Shown piece by piece: positions 1-7,696 of a DNA stretch of 41,090 bases. The notes beneath the pieces were generated by a model. That model ran no database searches. It was given only the letters and a program-made list of their open reading frames with translations, and was not told the origin of the DNA. The stretch is from Candidatus Methylomirabilota bacterium (lineage in GTDB: Bacteria; Methylomirabilota; Methylomirabilia; Methylomirabilales; 2-02-FULL-66-22), in the NCBI GenBank assembly GCA_016209735.1, contig JACQVN010000047.1, forward strand, positions 1 to 41,090, written 5' to 3'. Each line of letters begins with the position of its first letter. Within the stretch, counting starts at the first letter, position 1. The position numbers and the translations under genes are program-made.

Positions 1-1
1 C

Positions 2-187
2 CGCGAGGAGCTGAGCACGCATCAGGTCATGACCGTGGTCTTGCCCGCGAGCAATGGGGATGTGCTGAAGATCCGCAAGGGGTCGACGCCGGAGCCCCGG
101 CACAAGGAGATCTACGCCACCTTGGGCATCCCGGTGGAGGTCATGAAGCCGGTGAGGACCTGGGTGCGGGCGATAGTCACTGAATGA
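2..187 (+). CDS. 3' end of an unrecognised protein, truncated by the window edge
   Basis: An open frame enters from the left edge and ends at TGA 185-187, giving 61 residues. The visible part includes the stretches VVLPASNGDVLKIRKGSTPE and IYATLGIPVEVMKPVRTW. The charged, compact sequence could be the tail of a transposase-like protein, but I do not recognise the family and see no catalytic motif. It converges on the hydrogenase operon, whose last gene ends 54 bases to the right. This makes it a candidate for the element or gene that truncated that operon. Confidence 0.45.
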   Translation, partial: REELSTHQVMTVVLPASNGDVLKIRKGSTPEPRHKEIYATLGIPVEVMKPVRTWVRAIVTE

Positions 188-241
188 CACGCTAACCTCA
201 CGAAATTGCCGGATCCCGATGAGCCCACATTGGAAGTTGGG

Positions 242-1168
242 CTAGTACCCCGCCAGCGCCAACACCAGGGCCGCGAAGGACGCGCCCAGGAGACCCAGGT
301 AGTACCGGATGGCCTGATCGATCCGGTAGCGGGCGTGGGTCGCCGCCACCAGCGTGACGGCCAGGACCAGGACGAGTAGCTTGGCGAGGAGCGCAAGCAG
401 GTTGACCGGCGCCGGCAGGCCGCTGCCCCAGGGGGCGAAGAGTGCCACCAGGAGCGACCCGTAGACCACGACCTTCGCCATCCGGGTGAACTTGAACAGG
501 GCCAACTTCGGCCCCGAGTACTCCATCAGCGGCCCTTCCATCAGCTCCGTCTCGGCCTCGGTGATGTCGAAGGGCAACCGGCCGATGAAGGCCTGGAGCG
601 CCAGGACCGAGACGGCCAGCATGATGAGCCCCGCCAGCGGGAGCTTCGCGTGGGCATAGGGCGAGCCGTTCAGCACCTCGTCCAGCCGGAGCGAGCCCAC
701 GCGCACCACGCCGATGATCACGGCGACCGCCAGGAGGGGCTCCAGGGTCATCACCGCCATCATCTCGCGGCTCATCCCGACCACGGAGTAGGTGGAGCCC
801 GCAGCCAAGCCGGCCAACATGGTGGTGATGCCGCAGAAGGTCAGCATATAGATCAGCAGGTAGGCGTCCCCCGCAGGAGAGAGCGGCGAGGCACCGCCCA
901 TGGGGACGAGCAGAGACACGCTGAGGATCGCCGCCAGGGAAAGCCAGGCCGCCAGGCGCTGCACGCCGGGACTCTCGCCGGTCTCCAGATCCTCCTTGCC
1001 CAAGAGCTTCAGGAGGTCGAAGTACGGCTGCCAGACGGGCGGTCCTTGGCGGGATTGCACCCTGGCGGTCACCTTGCGCAGGATGCCCTCGAAGAGCGGG
1101 GCCAGCACAAGGACCAGGGCGACGTTCAACACGCCGTGCAGGATGCGAACACCGAAGCTCGCCTCCAT
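242..1168 (-). CDS. HycD/HyfC/NuoH-like membrane subunit of group 4 hydrogenase
   Basis: This is a 308-residue, very hydrophobic protein of the NuoH/HycD family, the membrane subunit that docks the hydrogenase module onto the antiporter-like arm. The family signature follows the first helix (ARVQSRQGPPVWQPYFDLLK), and the conserved acidic loop is present (LPFDITEAETELMEGPLMEYSG). About eight transmembrane segments are visible. Length fits the family (about 300-330). I chose ATG 1168 because GAGGGA lies six bases upstream; an in-frame ATG at 1201 would add 11 residues. It is the last gene of the minus-strand operon and is separated from the large-subunit gene by about 360 bases of repeats, unlike the other genes, which nearly all touch or overlap. 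No small-subunit gene follows before the window edge. Confidence 0.85.
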   Translation of the reverse strand: MEASFGVRILHGVLNVALVLVLAPLFEGILRKVTARVQSRQGPPVWQPYFDLLKLLGKEDLETGESPGVQRLAAWLSLAAILSVSLLVPMGGASPLSPAGDAYLLIYMLTFCGITTMLAGLAAGSTYSVVGMSREMMAVMTLEPLLAVAVIIGVVRVGSLRLDEVLNGSPYAHAKLPLAGLIMLAVSVLALQAFIGRLPFDITEAETELMEGPLMEYSGPKLALFKFTRMAKVVVYGSLLVALFAPWGSGLPAPVNLLALLAKLLVLVLAVTLVAATHARYRIDQAIRYYLGLLGASFAALVLALAGY

Positions 1169-1233
1169 GGGTTCCCTCAGCCTAGCCCCAACACTGTTCA
1201 CATAGCGTGGAAAGTGGGCACCTGCGTAAGAGC

Positions 1234-1279
1234 AAATCCCCCCAACCCCCCTTTTTCAAAGGGGGGCGAGGGGGGCTTT
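1234..1279. repeat. C-run/G-run hairpin repeat
   Basis: Runs of C (two blocks of five to seven) followed by TTTTTCAAA and matching G runs form a strong hairpin. Elements of this composition are common as dispersed intergenic repeats in environmental genomes. It lies just upstream of the hycD-like gene. Confidence 0.6.
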
Positions 1280-1316
1280 CGTCGGGTGCACGTGCTAAGT
1301 GAACAGCATTGAGCCT

Positions 1317-1357
1317 AGCCCGGATTATTCACGAAGGAGCCGTGAATAATCCGGGCT
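1317..1357. repeat. Family-1 palindrome, 17-bp perfect arms
   Basis: The arms AGCCCGGATTATTCACG (1317-1333) and its exact reverse complement (1341-1357) flank a 7-base loop. The same design (AGCCCG at the ends, TTATTC[A/G]CG towards the loop) recurs at 1535, 18461, 40766 and, altered, 21433. It is probably a REP/MITE-like element. Confidence 0.8.
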
Positions 1358-1392
1358 GACCTGAATGCATGGCCAATCTCCCCAGCGACGGG

Positions 1393-1414
1393 ACCTGCCT
1401 GCCGGCAGGCAGGT
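1393..1414. repeat. Perfect 22-bp palindrome built on CCTGCCTGCC
   Basis: A gapless perfect palindrome made of ACCTGCCTGCC and its reverse complement. It is unrelated in sequence to the adjacent hairpins. Confidence 0.7.
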
Positions 1415-1442
1415 GATGCATGGGGGCTAAGCACACCGGGGA

Positions 1443-1467
1443 CCCGTCCCGCGTCCCGCGGGATGGG
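1443..1467. repeat. Short hairpin (CCCGTCCCGCG arm)
   Basis: An 11-base arm CCCGTCCCGCG pairs with CGCGGGATGGG with a single G-T type mismatch. It is the third hairpin type within this gap. Confidence 0.5.
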
Positions 1468-1531
1468 TGCTGTGTCGAAATACCCCACCGTCGTCCGATT
1501 CGTCCTGGCGGCCCAAGCATAAGGTTTCCTA

Positions 1532-3253
1532 TTAAGCCCGCCTTGTTCGCGGACCGCGTTCGCGAACAAGGCGGGCTGGGCGGGCGGACCCGCGCGCGAG
1601 CCGCAGGAGGTCGGCCTGGGTGTAGCGGCGCGCGGCGCCCGACCGGAGGTCAACCACTTCCATCCGGTCCGTACAGGAGAAGCAGGGGTCGATGCTCCCC
1701 AGGGAAATGGTCATGTCGGCGATCTGCTGGTCCTTGATCATGGCGGGGACCCCCTGGAGGTTCTGGTAGGTGGGGGCCCGCACCCGCCAGCGACGGGGCC
1801 GGTTGTCCTCGCCGGTGATGACGAAGTGGTGGGATTCGCCCCGCGGGGCCTCCACCGAGGAGAGGCCGACGCGGCCCGCGGGCAGCTCGCCCTGAATGGC
1901 GGCCTGCAAGGGCCCCTCGGGCATCTGGCTCAGGCACTGGCGGATGATCTTGATGGACTCGAACACCTCGCGGACCCGCACCAGGACGCGCGACCAGACG
2001 TCGCCCCCCTGCTCGACGATCACCTCGAACTGCACCCGGTCGTAGGCGGCGTACGGGTGATCGCGCCGGGCGTCGATCTGCACCCCCGCGGCCCGGGCCA
2101 CGGGACCGATCAGGCCCACCTCTTTCACCAACCTTGCGTCGGCCACCCCCACGCCCCGCGTCCGCTTCTGCAGGTTCCGGTCGCCCGCCACGGCGTCGGC
2201 CACCGCTGTCCACTCCCGCTCCAGCGTGGCCAGCACCTCGCGTAGTTCCGCCTTCAGCTCCGGGGTGACGTTCCAGCGGACGCCACCGATGACGCAGAGC
2301 GAGTAGGTCTTGCGGTTTCCGCTGATCTTCTCGGCGATCCACATGATGGGCTCGCGAATGCGGAAGCTCTGCATGAACAGGGTGTCGAAGCCCAGGATGT
2401 GGCAGGCTAATCCGACCCAGAGCAGGTGGCTGTGCAGCCGCTCGATCTCCAGCATGATGGTCCGCACATACTCGGCGCGGGGCGGAGCCGCGATGGCCGC
2501 CGCCTGCTCCACGGCCTGGGCGTAGGCCACGTCGTGGACGCAGCCGCAGATGCCGCAGATCCGCTCGGCGGCCATGGGGATCTCGTTGTAGGTGAGGACC
2601 GAGTCCCCCAGCTTCTCGATGGCCCGGTGGACCATGAAGCCGCGGTACTCGCAGCCGCGGACGGTCTCCCCCTCCACGTAGAGCCGGAAGTGGGCCGGCT
2701 CGTCCAGCGTGGGGTGGAAGGGGCCGAAGGGGACGAGGCTACAGCCCTCCGGCGGGTCGTCGAAGGTGAAGCTCCGCTTCTCGTCGTATTTCGGCGGCAC
2801 GAAGTTCCAGGAGAAATCCTTGCGCAGGGGGTGGACCCCGTCGGGCCAGCCGTCCGGCAGGATGAGGCGCTTGGGGAAGGGATGCCCCACCGGCTCGATG
2901 CCCACCAGGTCGCGGAACTCCCGCTCGGCCCAATTGGCCGCCGGCACTAGGTCGGCGATGCTCTCCACGCGGGGCGGGTTCCCGCCCAGGGGGGTAAGGA
3001 TGCTGCTTAGGACGTGCTCCCGGTCGAAGGCGAAGTTGTGCGCCACCAGGAACATCCCCGAGACCGGCCGGTCGTCCAGCCCGATGCTGATGACGTAGCG
3101 GGCGTCCAGATCCCGGAAGACATAGCGGCAGATCTCCCGGATGGCGGGCGGCTCCACGTAGAGGAAGAGCCGCCGGTCGGTGGGGATGTCGGTGCGCCGG
3201 ATGACCGGAGTGAACCTGTCGATCAACTGCTGGAGGATCTTCAGCGCTGCCAT
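1532..3253 (-). CDS. Group 4 [NiFe] hydrogenase large subunit, NuoC-NuoD type fusion (HycE/HyfG-like)
   Basis: This 573-residue protein has an N-terminal 30-kDa NuoC-like domain (about 1-170, with the WAEREFRDLVGIEPVGHP motif) fused to a 49-kDa NuoD-like catalytic domain. Both NiFe ligand motifs are intact: RICGICGCVH (Cys233, Cys236) and DPCFSCTDRM (Cys524, Cys527). It should therefore carry a NiFe site, unlike NuoD or Ehr proteins. By analogy with HycE, the protease encoded two genes upstream would cut after Arg530, removing a 43-residue tail. The last 14 or so residues of that tail (rich in Arg, Pro and Ala) are encoded by a palindromic repeat that also leads into the TAA stop. ATG 3253 is one base after the upstream TGA; the longer frame to 3325 overlaps the antiporter gene and is unlikely. 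Confidence 0.93.
   Translation of the reverse strand: MAALKILQQLIDRFTPVIRRTDIPTDRRLFLYVEPPAIREICRYVFRDLDARYVISIGLDDRPVSGMFLVAHNFAFDREHVLSSILTPLGGNPPRVESIADLVPAANWAEREFRDLVGIEPVGHPFPKRLILPDGWPDGVHPLRKDFSWNFVPPKYDEKRSFTFDDPPEGCSLVPFGPFHPTLDEPAHFRLYVEGETVRGCEYRGFMVHRAIEKLGDSVLTYNEIPMAAERICGICGCVHDVAYAQAVEQAAAIAAPPRAEYVRTIMLEIERLHSHLLWVGLACHILGFDTLFMQSFRIREPIMWIAEKISGNRKTYSLCVIGGVRWNVTPELKAELREVLATLEREWTAVADAVAGDRNLQKRTRGVGVADARLVKEVGLIGPVARAAGVQIDARRDHPYAAYDRVQFEVIVEQGGDVWSRVLVRVREVFESIKIIRQCLSQMPEGPLQAAIQGELPAGRVGLSSVEAPRGESHHFVITGEDNRPRRWRVRAPTYQNLQGVPAMIKDQQIADMTISLGSIDPCFSCTDRMEVVDLRSGAARRYTQADLLRLARGSARPARLVRERGPRTRRA
1535..1577. repeat. Family-1 palindrome inside the 3' end of the hydrogenase large-subunit gene
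   Basis: Perfect 17-bp arms, AGCCCGCCTTGTTCGCG (1535-1551) and its complement (1561-1577), flank a 9-base loop. Arm length and end sequence match the 1317 copy. The element lies within the open frame ending at 1532, so it encodes the last residues of that protein. Confidence 0.8.
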
Positions 3254-3254
3254 G

Positions 3255-5231
3255 TCAGGTCCTCGGATCCGCCGTGTTCGTTCCCGCTCCCGCCGCAACG
3301 GCGTCCGCGGAGCGTCCAGCTCCATTTTCTCGGTGCGGGGAGGGCCCCGTGCCGCCGAGCCAGTGGAAGTACCGAGTCACCTCGCGGTAGAAGTTGTGAG
3401 CGGTGTAGCGGTTCTGTTCCGACTCGAGGGCGTATCCGCACAGCCAAGGCTCGGCGGCGCGACGGTGCACGCCTCCGAGGCGCGAGACAGCGGCTGCGAA
3501 GAGCAATGTTGCGCCGAACACGACGAGTACCACGAGGGGCACGAAAAGGGCCCGGCCTCCCGGCGGGGCGATGCCGGTGAGACCCGTCGCCGCGATTAAG
3601 GGCGGCCGGGCCAGGAGTATGGCGAGGCCTTGGGGACTTGTCGCGAGGGCGCGCTGAATCACCCAGTAGCCGAAGAGGGGGGCGAGGCCAAAGAGTAGGC
3701 AGCCTACGGCCAGCGTGACCTGGGCTGCCTGCATGCTCCGCCCAACCTCCAGCCTGCCTCGGCTCGCGATTCGCTCAGCAACCGCGGCACTCCTTCGGGA
3801 GAGGAAACTGGCGCCAAAGAATTTAAGGAAGGAGGCGAGGGTGAGGGTGCTGGTCAAGATGGCGACGACCACGCAGAGGGCCAGGTACGGAGCGTGAGCG
3901 CTCCCCAAGATCGCTGCCACGTAGAGGCTCCACTTGCTCGCGAAGCCATTGAACAGGGGGACGCCAGAAATGGACAAGGAGGCGATCAGGGCGGTCACGG
4001 CCGTGGTCGGCATGGGTCGCATCAGGCCGCCAAGACGGTTGAGATCCTGGGTGCCGATGGCAGAGAGCATGGACCCTGCGTTCAGGAACAACAGGCTCTT
4101 GAAGATCCCGTGATTCATCGCGTGGAAGAGGGATCCGTAGAAGGCGAGGGCGGCGAGCCCCAGCACGCCCTCGTCTCTCACGCCGGCAGGTAAGAGCGCG
4201 AGGCAGGCCCCCAACCCCAAGAGGATGTAGCCCATCTGCCCGATGCTGTGGAAGGCGAGCAGGCGCTTGGATTGCTCCTGTCGCAACGCTTGCATGGTCC
4301 CGACGAACAGGGTGATCGTGCCCAGGCCCGCAATGGCTAGCCTCCAGGCCTGACTGGGAAATGCCGCGAGGGCATCCTCACGGACCAGCCACAGGAACGA
4401 GCGCATGAGCCCGTACATGCCGGTCTTGATCATGACGCCGGACAGCAGCGCACTGATCGGCGAAGGCGCCGCGGGATGCGCGGCGGGGAGCCAGCACTGC
4501 CCGAAGGGCCACATGCCGGCCTTAATCCCGAAGCCGAGGAGGAAACAGAGGAGGGCCACCGTGACCAAGCCGCCGCTGTGCCGGAGCAGATCGGGCATGC
4601 CATGGCTGATGGCGTCGAAGTCGAACCGCATGCGTTTGTGCCCGCCGACGGTGGCCGGACCCTGGGCCAGCATCGCGGCGCCGGCCAGGATCAGCGCGCA
4701 GGCCACCTGCATGGCCACCAGATAGCGGTTGGCGGCCCGGATGTTCTCCACTTTCCGGTATTCGAAGCGGACTAGGGCGTAGGAGGCGAGCGTCATGAGC
4801 TGCCAGCAAATGAAGAAGCCGGCCATGAGGTCGGTGATAACCACGATGGCGTACATCCCGGCGACGAAGAGCTGGAAATAAGGGTAGTACCGGAGGAGAC
4901 TGTACTCGGCGTAGTGCTCCATATACTCGAGAGAGTAGAGCGCGGCCAAGGCCGAGATCAGCGCGATGAGCAGCAGGAAGACGGCGCTGAGGCCGTCCAC
5001 GTGGATGCGGAGCGCGGAGCCGTACTCCGGCATCGTCAACAGCGTGAGTGGCTCCCCGGGACCTCCCGCCAGGACGCTCAGTCCTGCACCGGCCGCGAGC
5101 AAGCCGGCCAGTACCGAGGCCGCGAGGTTCACCTGGCCCGCCAAGAGCCGGTTCCGGCAGACCGGAATCACCACCACGGCTCCCACCAGGCTCACGCAGC
5201 AGGCGGCCAGCATGACGGTCGCAGCGGTCAT
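3255..5231 (-). CDS. HyfB/HycC-like antiporter-type membrane subunit (NuoL/M family)
   Basis: This 658-residue integral membrane protein is of the proton-translocating transporter family. Recognisable elements are the IKAGMWPFG segment with its conserved Lys, LPAAHPAAPSPISALLSGVM, HAMNHGIFKSLLFLNAGSM with two His and a Lys, and FNGFASKW with the distal Lys. The helix that usually carries Glu in a WEL motif reads FFICWQLMTLASYAL, so Gln replaces the usual Glu. A hydrophilic C-terminal tail follows the last helix, as in HyfB. ATG 5231 overlaps the upstream TGA (ATGA), which decides the start over an ATG five codons earlier. It is expected to form the ion-pumping arm of the hydrogenase complex. 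Confidence 0.9.
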   Translation of the reverse strand: MTAATVMLAACCVSLVGAVVVIPVCRNRLLAGQVNLAASVLAGLLAAGAGLSVLAGGPGEPLTLLTMPEYGSALRIHVDGLSAVFLLLIALISALAALYSLEYMEHYAEYSLLRYYPYFQLFVAGMYAIVVITDLMAGFFICWQLMTLASYALVRFEYRKVENIRAANRYLVAMQVACALILAGAAMLAQGPATVGGHKRMRFDFDAISHGMPDLLRHSGGLVTVALLCFLLGFGIKAGMWPFGQCWLPAAHPAAPSPISALLSGVMIKTGMYGLMRSFLWLVREDALAAFPSQAWRLAIAGLGTITLFVGTMQALRQEQSKRLLAFHSIGQMGYILLGLGACLALLPAGVRDEGVLGLAALAFYGSLFHAMNHGIFKSLLFLNAGSMLSAIGTQDLNRLGGLMRPMPTTAVTALIASLSISGVPLFNGFASKWSLYVAAILGSAHAPYLALCVVVAILTSTLTLASFLKFFGASFLSRRSAAVAERIASRGRLEVGRSMQAAQVTLAVGCLLFGLAPLFGYWVIQRALATSPQGLAILLARPPLIAATGLTGIAPPGGRALFVPLVVLVVFGATLLFAAAVSRLGGVHRRAAEPWLCGYALESEQNRYTAHNFYREVTRYFHWLGGTGPSPHRENGAGRSADAVAAGAGTNTADPRT

Positions 5232-5737
5232 GGGTGTTCTCCACACACGGCCATGGCCGGCGTGCCAGCCCGCCGAAGGTTGCTCAAGAGGTCGGCCAGG
5301 ATCTCGACGGTCATCTCGACAGGGGCGGAGAGGCCGCCGCCCGGGGCGAGCCGGGCGGGCTGGATGCCCAGGAGGAGGACCCGGGCGCCGCCCTCGGCCT
5401 CCAGCAGACGGGCCAGCGTCCCCAGCGAGAGTTTGTGGGTGGAGAGTTGGGGGAAGCGACTCTCCGCCTCCGCGCCGTCCAGGAGGAGCACGCTGCCGGG
5501 GTGTGCTCCCGCCTCCACCGCGTCGAGGAACAGGACACCGTCATACCCGACCCGGGCCAGGCGGGGAAGCCACCGCTCCGGGGTCCGCTCCGCCAGGATG
5601 ACGTCCGGCAGCCCGCGGGCCGCCAGGCGTTCGGCCAGCCGCATCCCCGCCCCATCATCCCCCAGGTCGGGATTGCCGATCCCAACGACGGCGACCCGGC
5701 CGACGAGCCGCCTTCGCAGGTCTTCCGCTAGATCCAT
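5228..5737 (-). CDS. HycI-type hydrogenase maturation protease
   Basis: This 169-residue protein of the hydrogenase endopeptidase family removes the C-terminal peptide of the large subunit after nickel insertion. The GIGNPDLGDDGAG motif (about residues 18-30) gives the first Ni-sensing acidic residue. FLDAVEAGAHPGSV gives the second Asp, and STHKLSLGTL the His. Length matches HycI (about 155-170). It overlaps the next gene by four bases (ATGA) and lies two genes before its presumed substrate. Its presence, together with intact Cys motifs in the large subunit, supports an assembled hydrogenase. Confidence 0.88.
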   Translation of the reverse strand: MDLAEDLRRRLVGRVAVVGIGNPDLGDDGAGMRLAERLAARGLPDVILAERTPERWLPRLARVGYDGVLFLDAVEAGAHPGSVLLLDGAEAESRFPQLSTHKLSLGTLARLLEAEGGARVLLLGIQPARLAPGGGLSAPVEMTVEILADLLSNLRRAGTPAMAVCGEHP

Positions 5738-5782
5738 GGCGGGTGCCTCGGGTGTAACACGTACGGGTTACGTTTCCCCCAG

Positions 5783-6631
5783 TCAAATGTCCTCCCCTAG
5801 CCGCTTGATCTGCTCGTAGGTGAAGACGGGGCCGTCGGTGCAGACGTAGGCCAGCCCGATGCAGCAGTGGCCGCACTTGCCGACGCCGCACTTCATGTAC
5901 CGTTCTAGCGTGGAGATGATGTTGCGGTCCTCGAAGCCCATGGCCTTCAAGTCTCGGATCACGAAGCGGAACATGATGGGTGGGCCGCAGACGAAGGCCA
6001 TCGTATTCTCGACGGGCACCGTGACGCCTGGCTTCTTGAAGAGGCTCCCGGCTACGCCAACGTGGTGCGACCAGGCCTGATCCGGCCGGTCTACGGTGAG
6101 GTAGCACTCGAAGTTCGGGGCCTCCTGCCAGGCGGGCAGCTCGTTGAGGTACATGAGGTCCCCCGGTGTCCGCGCGCCGTAGAACAGAAGGATCTTCCTG
6201 AAGCGCTCATGATTGTGCAACGCGTACACGATGCAAGAGCGCAGGGGAATGAGGCCGATGCCCCCTGCCACGATCACCAAGTTCTGGCCGAAGTAGTTCT
6301 GCATGGGGAAGCCGTTCCCGTACGGCCCCCGCACGCCGAACCGGGCCCCCAGCTTCAACTGGTGCAGGGCGGCGGTGACACTGCCCACCTTACGCACGGT
6401 CAAGAAGAGGTTCGGCTCGGTGGGACTGGGGGGGAGGGAGGCGGGAAACTCCCCCACCCCGAACACCGAAACCTGGGCGAACTGTCCGGGCCGGAACCGT
6501 TTGAAGACGGTCTGCACGGCGGGGTCGTCGAAGTGCCAGTAGAACGTCCGGACATCCGCGATCTCGTCTTCGGTCCGGTCGAGAATGGCGATCTTGGGGA
6601 GGTAGACGTTGTCAGGCGCCGGTGGTTGCAT
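5783..6631 (-). CDS. FAD/NAD(P)-binding oxidoreductase with C-terminal [2Fe-2S] site (AsrB / sulfhydrogenase gamma type)
   Basis: This 282-residue flavin reductase of the ferredoxin-NADP reductase fold has an FAD domain (about 1-110), then an NAD-binding part (VIVAGGIGLIPLRS). It ends with a cysteine cluster, YMKCGVGKCGHCCIGLAYVC, typical of AsrB, HydG and dihydroorotate dehydrogenase electron-transfer subunits. It would exchange electrons between NAD(P)H and the iron-sulfur protein encoded just upstream. The chosen ATG 6631 overlaps the preceding gene by 20 bases and gives the usual length. A longer frame to 6802 runs antisense-like through the preceding gene in a shifted frame and has no family similarity. 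The 45-base gap to the protease gene contains a small inverted repeat (GTAAC/GTTAC). Confidence 0.85.
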   Translation of the reverse strand: MQPPAPDNVYLPKIAILDRTEDEIADVRTFYWHFDDPAVQTVFKRFRPGQFAQVSVFGVGEFPASLPPSPTEPNLFLTVRKVGSVTAALHQLKLGARFGVRGPYGNGFPMQNYFGQNLVIVAGGIGLIPLRSCIVYALHNHERFRKILLFYGARTPGDLMYLNELPAWQEAPNFECYLTVDRPDQAWSHHVGVAGSLFKKPGVTVPVENTMAFVCGPPIMFRFVIRDLKAMGFEDRNIISTLERYMKCGVGKCGHCCIGLAYVCTDGPVFTYEQIKRLGEDI

Positions 6632-7694
6632 GGATCTCGCTCCCGACGCTGGCCTGTCGCAGGATCTCGACGACGGCCGGCATCCCGATGGCCCCGTGGC
6701 AAACGCCGATGCAGCGTCCGCAGCCGACGCAGGTGACCGACAGATCGCGCTGGATGAAATAGTGGGCGAGCTTGTGGAAAAAACGCCGATTGCGGCGGTC
6801 ATGGGCCGCCCGCCGCGGATTGAACCCGCCTGCCATGCGGGTGAACCCGCCGAGGGCGCAGGCGTCCCAGATTCGCACCCGTTCGTAGTCCCCGGGACCG
6901 GCGGGGCGCTCGGTGACGGTGAAGCAGGTGCAGGTGGGGCACAAGTAGCTGCAGCCGCCGCATTCCAAGCAGCGGTTGCCGATCTGCTCCCAGATCTCGT
7001 TCGAGACCTTTTTGAGGGTGATTAGCCGCGAGGTTCCGGCATACCAACTGGTGGCCAGCTTGAAGCGCTTGCGGATCTCGGCCAGGATCTCGCGGCGCCG
7101 GTTGACGTGGGCCGGCGTGGCCTTTTTGAAGAGGGGCTGGCTGAAGTAAGCCTCGCCCGCCGGCGTCCCGGCCACGGCCAAGAGTTCCTCGCCCAAGTCC
7201 ATGAGCTGGAGATCGAAGTGGTCCCGGGCGGCGGGGCCGGTGTCGGCGCACATGCAGAAACAGTCGTCGTCGATGTCAAGGTCGGGGTCGGTGCAGACGA
7301 CGTTCACCAGGAACAGATGCTCCCGCAATTGGGCGTAGTACACGTCGCGGTAGTCCCGCCCCAGGTAGAAGCGGTCCAGGTGGTCGATGCCGGCAGTGTC
7401 GCAGGAGCGAATGCCGAAGAGTGCGCGTTTGGGGGCGTCGTAGAGCGGCTCGATGTGCGGCAGATCGTCCAGGTGGATGCGCAGCATCCGCTCGATGTGG
7501 GGGAAGACGTAGCGCTTGGGGGGGTAGCTGGGGTTCGGCAGATGCAGCCGAATCGCACTGCGGTTCTGGTCCGTCACCGGCTCGAAGAAGGAGTCCCGTC
7601 CCCGGCCGGCGAAGGGGGCGATGACCTCGTAGTCCTGGCACAGGCAGTCCACCAGGGCGAGGAGATCGGCTTTGGCCAGGACGCGTGCCCGCAT
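6612..7694 (-). CDS. Iron-sulfur protein of the AsrA / sulfhydrogenase beta (HydB) type
   Basis: This 360-residue cytosolic electron carrier has two ferredoxin-like cysteine clusters in its C-terminal third: CLECGGCSYLCPTCTCF and CVGCGRCIGVC. A central DDDCFCMCADTGP segment and the GIRSCDTAGI motif are typical of the AsrA/HydB family. It presumably relays electrons between the flavin subunit and either the FdhA-like protein or the hydrogenase. ATG 7694 lies two bases after the upstream stop. Length fits the family (about 340-370). Confidence 0.87.
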   Translation of the reverse strand: MRARVLAKADLLALVDCLCQDYEVIAPFAGRGRDSFFEPVTDQNRSAIRLHLPNPSYPPKRYVFPHIERMLRIHLDDLPHIEPLYDAPKRALFGIRSCDTAGIDHLDRFYLGRDYRDVYYAQLREHLFLVNVVCTDPDLDIDDDCFCMCADTGPAARDHFDLQLMDLGEELLAVAGTPAGEAYFSQPLFKKATPAHVNRRREILAEIRKRFKLATSWYAGTSRLITLKKVSNEIWEQIGNRCLECGGCSYLCPTCTCFTVTERPAGPGDYERVRIWDACALGGFTRMAGGFNPRRAAHDRRNRRFFHKLAHYFIQRDLSVTCVGCGRCIGVCHGAIGMPAVVEILRQASVGSEIHATTGA

Positions 7695-7696
7695 GG

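Noticed and set aside
1532-3253. Large subunit as an Ehr-type (non-hydrogenase) complex member
   Set aside because: Both CxxC motifs for NiFe binding are intact, and a maturation protease is encoded in the operon.
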